Shown one piece after another: positions 60,034 through 64,000 of a DNA stretch of 64,000 nucleotides (its first letter is position 1; every line of letters starts with the position of its first letter). Below the pieces are notes generated by a model. That model did no database searches. It saw nothing but the letters and a program-made list of their open reading frames with translations, and was not told where the DNA came from. A program made the position numbers and the translations under genes. Location of the stretch: contig JANYCZ010000041.1 in NCBI GenBank assembly GCA_025360015.1, positions 1 to 64,000 of the forward strand, in the 5' to 3' direction. Source of the DNA: Verrucomicrobiota bacterium (GTDB lineage: Bacteria > Verrucomicrobiota > Verrucomicrobiia > Verrucomicrobiales > Verrucomicrobiaceae).

Positions 60034-61938
60034 ATGAAGCTTCTGAGCCTCCTCCTTTGGTCATTTGTCATCGCGTTTGCGTCATTCGCCGCCGACCGGC
60101 CCAACATCCTCTGGCTCACGAGCGAGGACCACGGGCCGCACATGGGCTGCTACGGCGACACGTATGCCGACACGCCGAACGTCGATGCACTGGCCGCGAA
60201 GGGCATGCTGTTCAAGCATGCATGGTCCTGCGCGCCGGTGTGCGCTGCGGCACGCACCACGATCATCGCTGGCATGTACTCGCCCTCCACCGGCGGTGAG
60301 CACATGCGCAGCATGGTACCGATGCCGAAGGGCACGAAGATGTATCCGCAGTTCCTCCGTGAAGCAGGCTACTACTGCACGAACAACAGCAAGGAGGACT
60401 ACAATCTGCAAAAGCCCGAGGGCGTGTGGGATGTGTCCTCCGGCAAGGCGCATTGGATGAACCGCAAGGAAGGCCAGCCCTTCTTCGCCATCTTCAACGA
60501 GCTGTGCAGCCACGAAAGCCAGCTCCGCAAACGCCCGCATGAGGCCATTCATGATCCGGCCAAGGTCCGCGTGCCTGCCTACCATCCCGACACCCCCGAG
60601 GTGCGGCAGGACTGGGCGCAGTATTATGACCAGGTGACGCTGGCCGATGCCTCCGCAGGCGAGCGTTTGAAGGAACTCGAAGCCGCAGGCCTCGCGGCGG
60701 ACACGATCATCTTCTACTACGCCGACCACGGCAGCGGCATGCCACGCAGCAAGCGCTGGCCCTGCAACTCCGGCCTGCAGGTGCCCATGGTGGTTTATTT
60801 CCCACCAAACTGGAAACACCTCGCGCCGAAGGAATATGGACACGGAGTGAAATCGGACCGCCTCGTCAGCTTTGTCGATCTCGCGCCGACGCTGCTCAGC
60901 ATCATCGGCGAGCAGCCGCCGGAGTGGATGCAGGGTCACGCCTTCGCCGGCAAGTTTCAGACCGAGCCGCAGCCCTTCATCTACGGTTTCCGTGGCCGCA
61001 TGGACGAGCGCTATGACTGCGTGCGCAGCGTGACCGATGGCCGCTTCGTCTATCTGCGCAATTACATGCCGCACCTCTCGCAGGGCCAGCATGTCACTTA
61101 CCAGTTTGAAACACCCACCACTCGGGTGTGGCGGCAGCTTTACGATGCGGGCAAGCTCACGCCTGAGCAGTCGATCTTCTGGAAGGTGCCGAAAGACCCA
61201 GAGGAACTTTACGATCTGCTAAGCGATCCCGATGAAGTGCACAACCTCGCCGCCCAGCGAGAACACGCTGCGACACTCGAGAAGATGCGTGCTGCACAGG
61301 AAAACCTCGCGCTGAAAATCCGCGATGCGGGAATGATTGCGGAAGGGGAGATGCACCACCGAGCCGAAGGAACCACGCCCTACGACATGGCGCACGATGA
61401 CAAGCTCTATCCGCTCGCCCGCATTTTGAAGGCCGCCGGGGAAGCGTCTTCCATGAAACCTGGCGCGATGCCTGATCTCAAAGCCGGATTTGCCGATAAG
61501 GACAGCGCCATCCGCTACTGGTCCGCCATGGGCATCCTCATGCGTGGCGCTGATGGCGTGAGCGCTGCGCACGATGAAATCACCCAGGCGGCCAGAGACA
61601 GCTCGACCTACGTGCAGGTCGCCGCCAACTGGGCACTGGCCCAATACGGCAGCGAGGCGGAGCGTAGCGCCGCGCTGCCTGCCCTTGTAGGTCTCGCCAA
61701 CTGGAGCCAGCACGATGTCTTCACCGCGATGAGCGCCCTCAACGCCATTGGAGATATCGGTGACAAAGCCCAGCCCATCGCCGCGCAGCTCAAAGCGCTG
61801 CCCGCGAAAGGCGAATCTCCCGATGGCCGCTTCAATGGCTACGTCGCCCGTCTGCTGGCGGACCTGACTGGCAGCAAGCCAGCCTTTGACGACGCCGGTG
61901 AGCCACCGGCAAAGAAAGTGGAGAAGAACAAGAAGTAG
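60034..61938 (+). CDS. Secreted sulfatase with C-terminal repeat region
   Basis: A 634-residue exported sulfatase. The signal peptide ends Phe-Ala-Ser-Phe-Ala-Ala. The domain opens RPNILWLTSEDHGPHMG. The formylglycine site is Cys70 in VCAAAR, fitting C-x-A-x-R, which needs a maturation enzyme (not in this window). FYYADHGSGMPRSKRWPCNSGL carries late metal ligands. The final 170 residues are helical and repeat-like (RYWSAMGILMRGADGV, VQVAANWALAQYG), resembling HEAT-type repeats. The substrate is probably a sulfated polysaccharide (inference). The Met at 60034 begins the signal; the frame is open from 59902. Confidence 0.88.
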   Translation: MKLLSLLLWSFVIAFASFAADRPNILWLTSEDHGPHMGCYGDTYADTPNVDALAAKGMLFKHAWSCAPVCAAARTTIIAGMYSPSTGGEHMRSMVPMPKGTKMYPQFLREAGYYCTNNSKEDYNLQKPEGVWDVSSGKAHWMNRKEGQPFFAIFNELCSHESQLRKRPHEAIHDPAKVRVPAYHPDTPEVRQDWAQYYDQVTLADASAGERLKELEAAGLAADTIIFYYADHGSGMPRSKRWPCNSGLQVPMVVYFPPNWKHLAPKEYGHGVKSDRLVSFVDLAPTLLSIIGEQPPEWMQGHAFAGKFQTEPQPFIYGFRGRMDERYDCVRSVTDGRFVYLRNYMPHLSQGQHVTYQFETPTTRVWRQLYDAGKLTPEQSIFWKVPKDPEELYDLLSDPDEVHNLAAQREHAATLEKMRAAQENLALKIRDAGMIAEGEMHHRAEGTTPYDMAHDDKLYPLARILKAAGEASSMKPGAMPDLKAGFADKDSAIRYWSAMGILMRGADGVSAAHDEITQAARDSSTYVQVAANWALAQYGSEAERSAALPALVGLANWSQHDVFTAMSALNAIGDIGDKAQPIAAQLKALPAKGESPDGRFNGYVARLLADLTGSKPAFDDAGEPPAKKVEKNKK

Positions 61939-61957
61939 GCTCGCCCTCCGGACAAGT

Positions 61958-62356
61958 TCAGAGCCCCAACAACTGACGCATATTCTCCTTCGGGATGCCG
62001 CCCACGGCGCGGCCGGTTTCACGGCCGTTTTTGAACGCGATGAAAACTGGGATGCCACTCACACCATGCTCACGCGCCAGTGTGGGATCTTCATCGACAT
62101 TGATGCGGATCACCACCGCCTTGCCCTTCAGCTCTTTCGCCAGTTCGTCCACCATCGGGCCGACGACCTTGCAGGGGCCGCACCAGTCGGCGTAAAATTC
62201 CACCAGTACAGGCACTTTTGCAGTGCGCACAGCGCTGATGGACGTGGTGTGACCCACCCCGCCGCCCGAGGCCGGACGCAGCATGTCAAACGCGATCCAG
62301 CCGATGTACAGCAGGACGGCTCCGGCAATGCACAGGGGGATGTTTCCTTTGTTCAC
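61958..62356 (-). CDS. Membrane-anchored thioredoxin
   Basis: A 132-residue thioredoxin with an N-terminal hydrophobic anchor (about 6-26) and then the thioredoxin fold with the active site WCGPC (Cys59 and Cys62) in [16 protein letters not shown]. The [14 protein letters not shown] segment holds the cis-proline. It should keep exported proteins reduced at the outer side of the inner membrane. It is convergent with the sulfatase gene and divergent from the transketolase gene. Confidence 0.93.
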   Translation of the reverse strand: MNKGNIPLCIAGAVLLYIGWIAFDMLRPASGGGVGHTTSISAVRTAKVPVLVEFYADWCGPCKVVGPMVDELAKELKGKAVVIRINVDEDPTLAREHGVSGIPVFIAFKNGRETGRAVGGIPKENMRQLLGL

Positions 62357-62517
62357 CCAGTATCATCCGGGCCAGATTTCATTCTGGCAAGGGCGATGAC
62401 GTCCGATTCGCCCCAGTTTTCGCCCTTGAAACCGACCCCTGCGCCAGTAAGGAAGGCGTCCCGCGCTTGGCCGCATCTCGCGCTTTTTCGACCCTTATTG
62501 ACCCTGAAACCCTCGAC

Positions 62518-64000
62518 ATGAACAATACCCTCCTCGCTCAAGCTGCCAACGAAGCCCGTGGTCTCGCCATGGATGCCGTGCACAAGTGCTCCTCCGGCCA
62601 CCTCGGCCTGCCTCTCGGCTGCGCTGAAATCGGTGCTGTCCTCTTCGGCCAGAATCTCCAGTGCGATCCCGCAGATCCGACCTGGCTGAACCGTGACCGC
62701 TTCATCCTCAGCGCCGGCCATGGCTCCATGTTCCTCTACTCCTGGCTGCACCTGAGCGGCTATGCTCTGCCGATTGAGGAAGTGGCCAATTTCCGCGTGA
62801 TGGGCAGCCACACACCAGGACATCCGGAGTCCTTTGAAACCGTGGGCGTAGAGTGCACCACCGGGCCGCTGGGCCAGGGCATCGGCAATGCGGTTGGCTT
62901 TGCCCTCAGCGGCAAGATGGCAGCGGCGAAGTACAACACCGCCGAGCACAAGATCATCGACAACCACATCATCGTCCTGGCCGGTGACGGCTGCCTGCAG
63001 GAAGGCGTGGCACGTGAATCCGTGGCCTTCGCTGGTCACAACCGCCTCGACAATCTCATCCTCATCTATGACTCCAACGATGTGACGCTGGATGCGATGG
63101 CCAAGGTCACGCAGGACGAGGACACCCTGGCGATTTACTCCGCCTTGGGCTGGGACGCCGTGGTCATCGAAGGCAACGACCTCGACGCAATTTCCACCGC
63201 CATCGAAAACGCCAAGAAGGGCGACAACGGCAAACCCAAGATCATCATCGCCCGGACGCTGATCGGCAAAGGCATCCCCGAAGTGGCCGGCACCGCCAAG
63301 GCCCACGGTGAAGGCGGCGCGAAGTTCGTCGATGCGGCGAAGAAAGGCCTCGGCCTGCCAGAAGGCACCCCCTTCTACGTCAGCACCGAGGTGAAAGCCT
63401 ACTTCGCCGATTTGAAGGACAAGCGCGGAGCGATCCACGGTGAGTGGAACAAGGTCTTCCTGGCCTGGAGCGCCGCGAACCCAGAACTGGCCAAGCAGCT
63501 TGATGCCGCACGCAATGGCGAGCTGAAGGCCGAAGACCTGCTGAAGCTCATCCCCGAGTATCCGGCAGAAGGCAAGGCCGCCACGCGCAACAGCGGTGGC
63601 GAGATCTTCAATCACATTGCCAAAGCGGTGCCGAACATTGTCACCGGCAGTGCTGACCTCTTCGGCTCCACGAAGAACTACCTCACCGGCATGGGCGACT
63701 TCGGCCCGACGAACCCAACCGGCCGCAACATCTGGTTTGGCATCCGCGAGCACGCCATGGGAGCGATCTGCAACGGCATCGCCTACGATGGTCTGTTCCT
63801 CCCCAGCGGCGCGACTTTCCTCGTCTTCGCCGACTACTGCCGCCCGAGCATCCGCCTGGCCTCGCTCTCCCGTCTGCCCGTCACCTACATCTTCACCCAC
63901 GACTCCGTTGGCGTCGGTGAAGACGGCCCGACCCACCAGCCGGTGGAAACCATCAGCGGCCTGCGCGTGATTCCGAATCTCGACGTCATCCGCCCCGGCG
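62518..64000 (+). CDS. tkt: Transketolase, 5' portion (runs off the right edge)
   Basis: Transketolase moves two-carbon units between sugar phosphates in the pentose phosphate and Calvin-type cycles, using thiamine diphosphate. About 494 codons are visible from the ATG at 62518 with no stop, so the C-terminus is missing (full length is normally about 660). Translation shows the opening [57 protein letters not shown] and GDGCLQEGV (thiamine-site segments) and the start of the pyrimidine-binding domain, to [11 protein letters not shown] at the edge. It is divergent from the thioredoxin gene with a gap of 161 bases. Confidence 0.95.
   Translation, partial: MNNTLLAQAANEARGLAMDAVHKCSSGHLGLPLGCAEIGAVLFGQNLQCDPADPTWLNRDRFILSAGHGSMFLYSWLHLSGYALPIEEVANFRVMGSHTPGHPESFETVGVECTTGPLGQGIGNAVGFALSGKMAAAKYNTAEHKIIDNHIIVLAGDGCLQEGVARESVAFAGHNRLDNLILIYDSNDVTLDAMAKVTQDEDTLAIYSALGWDAVVIEGNDLDAISTAIENAKKGDNGKPKIIIARTLIGKGIPEVAGTAKAHGEGGAKFVDAAKKGLGLPEGTPFYVSTEVKAYFADLKDKRGAIHGEWNKVFLAWSAANPELAKQLDAARNGELKAEDLLKLIPEYPAEGKAATRNSGGEIFNHIAKAVPNIVTGSADLFGSTKNYLTGMGDFGPTNPTGRNIWFGIREHAMGAICNGIAYDGLFLPSGATFLVFADYCRPSIRLASLSRLPVTYIFTHDSVGVGEDGPTHQPVETISGLRVIPNLDVIRPG

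Noticed and set aside
62353..63936. 527-codon minus-strand frame at the right edge
   Set aside because: Shadow of transketolase, whose plus-strand frame has thiamine-site motifs and runs off the window.

Overview
The window is GC-rich bacterial chromosome, almost fully coding, with genes on both strands. The gene content points to Verrucomicrobiota, probably a Prosthecobacter-like member of the Verrucomicrobiaceae. This is an inference from families typical of that group seen together: DUF1501, DUF1080, Tat-exported Gfo/Idh/MocA and sugar isomerase proteins, a sulfatase, an FG-GAP/VCBS protein, a planctomycete-type cytochrome c with leucine-rich repeats, and many signal-peptide proteins. No rRNA, tRNA, CRISPR array, prophage or complete insertion sequence was seen. 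The only mobile-type sequences are short intergenic repeats and hairpin elements.

Layout. 1-12 kb: a clipped 5' CDS, a SMUG1-type uracil-DNA glycosylase, an HtrA-like protease, two large secreted proteins, dihydroorotase, a polyprenyl synthase, a VWA membrane protein, a LolA-like carrier and fabF. 12-19 kb: secreted esterase, Tat sugar isomerase, glgE, a phosphodiester glycosidase and a PHP phosphoesterase. 19-25 kb (minus strand): a DksA-like protein with a histone-H1-like tail, rpmG, rpsR, a terminator, then an overlapping run folE2-sua5-murJ plus a small membrane protein. 25-32 kb: a stand-alone nuoH behind a CRP-like palindrome, VanZ, DUF1080, an unusual secreted protein with a His/Cys pair, OsmC, a membrane cupredoxin and a lipoprotein hydrolase. 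32-43 kb: UspA, an antitoxin/PIN pair, fumC, a degenerate subtilase, peroxiredoxin, cytochrome-LRR protein, glgC, a secreted papain-like protease and aroC.

43.9-51.5 kb is the most distinctive block. It holds a flavin-dependent halogenase-like oxidoreductase, an LpxL-type acyltransferase, a polysaccharide deacetylase, a methyltransferase, an AMP-forming acid ligase, a complete ketosynthase and a ketosynthase homologue lacking all catalytic residues (chain-length-factor-like). The genes are tightly packed or overlapping. The set resembles part of an aryl-polyene, xanthomonadin or flexirubin-type type II polyketide locus, but no acyl carrier protein, ketoreductase, dehydratase or exporter is visible nearby.

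51.5-64 kb: an RbsC-like permease with an extra soluble domain, an inactive rhomboid, an SLBB-like lipoprotein, a third phosphodiester glycosidase family protein, an L,D-transpeptidase, a cyclase, Gfo/Idh/MocA, DUF1501, a sulfatase, an anchored thioredoxin and the 5' part of transketolase, which runs off the window.

Together the genes describe a heterotroph investing in envelope and extracellular carbohydrate processing, with glycogen or alpha-glucan metabolism (GlgC and GlgE) and a probable lipid-linked pigment or polyketide pathway. Start codons were chosen from signal peptides, ribosome binding sites and family length, and several remain uncertain as noted.
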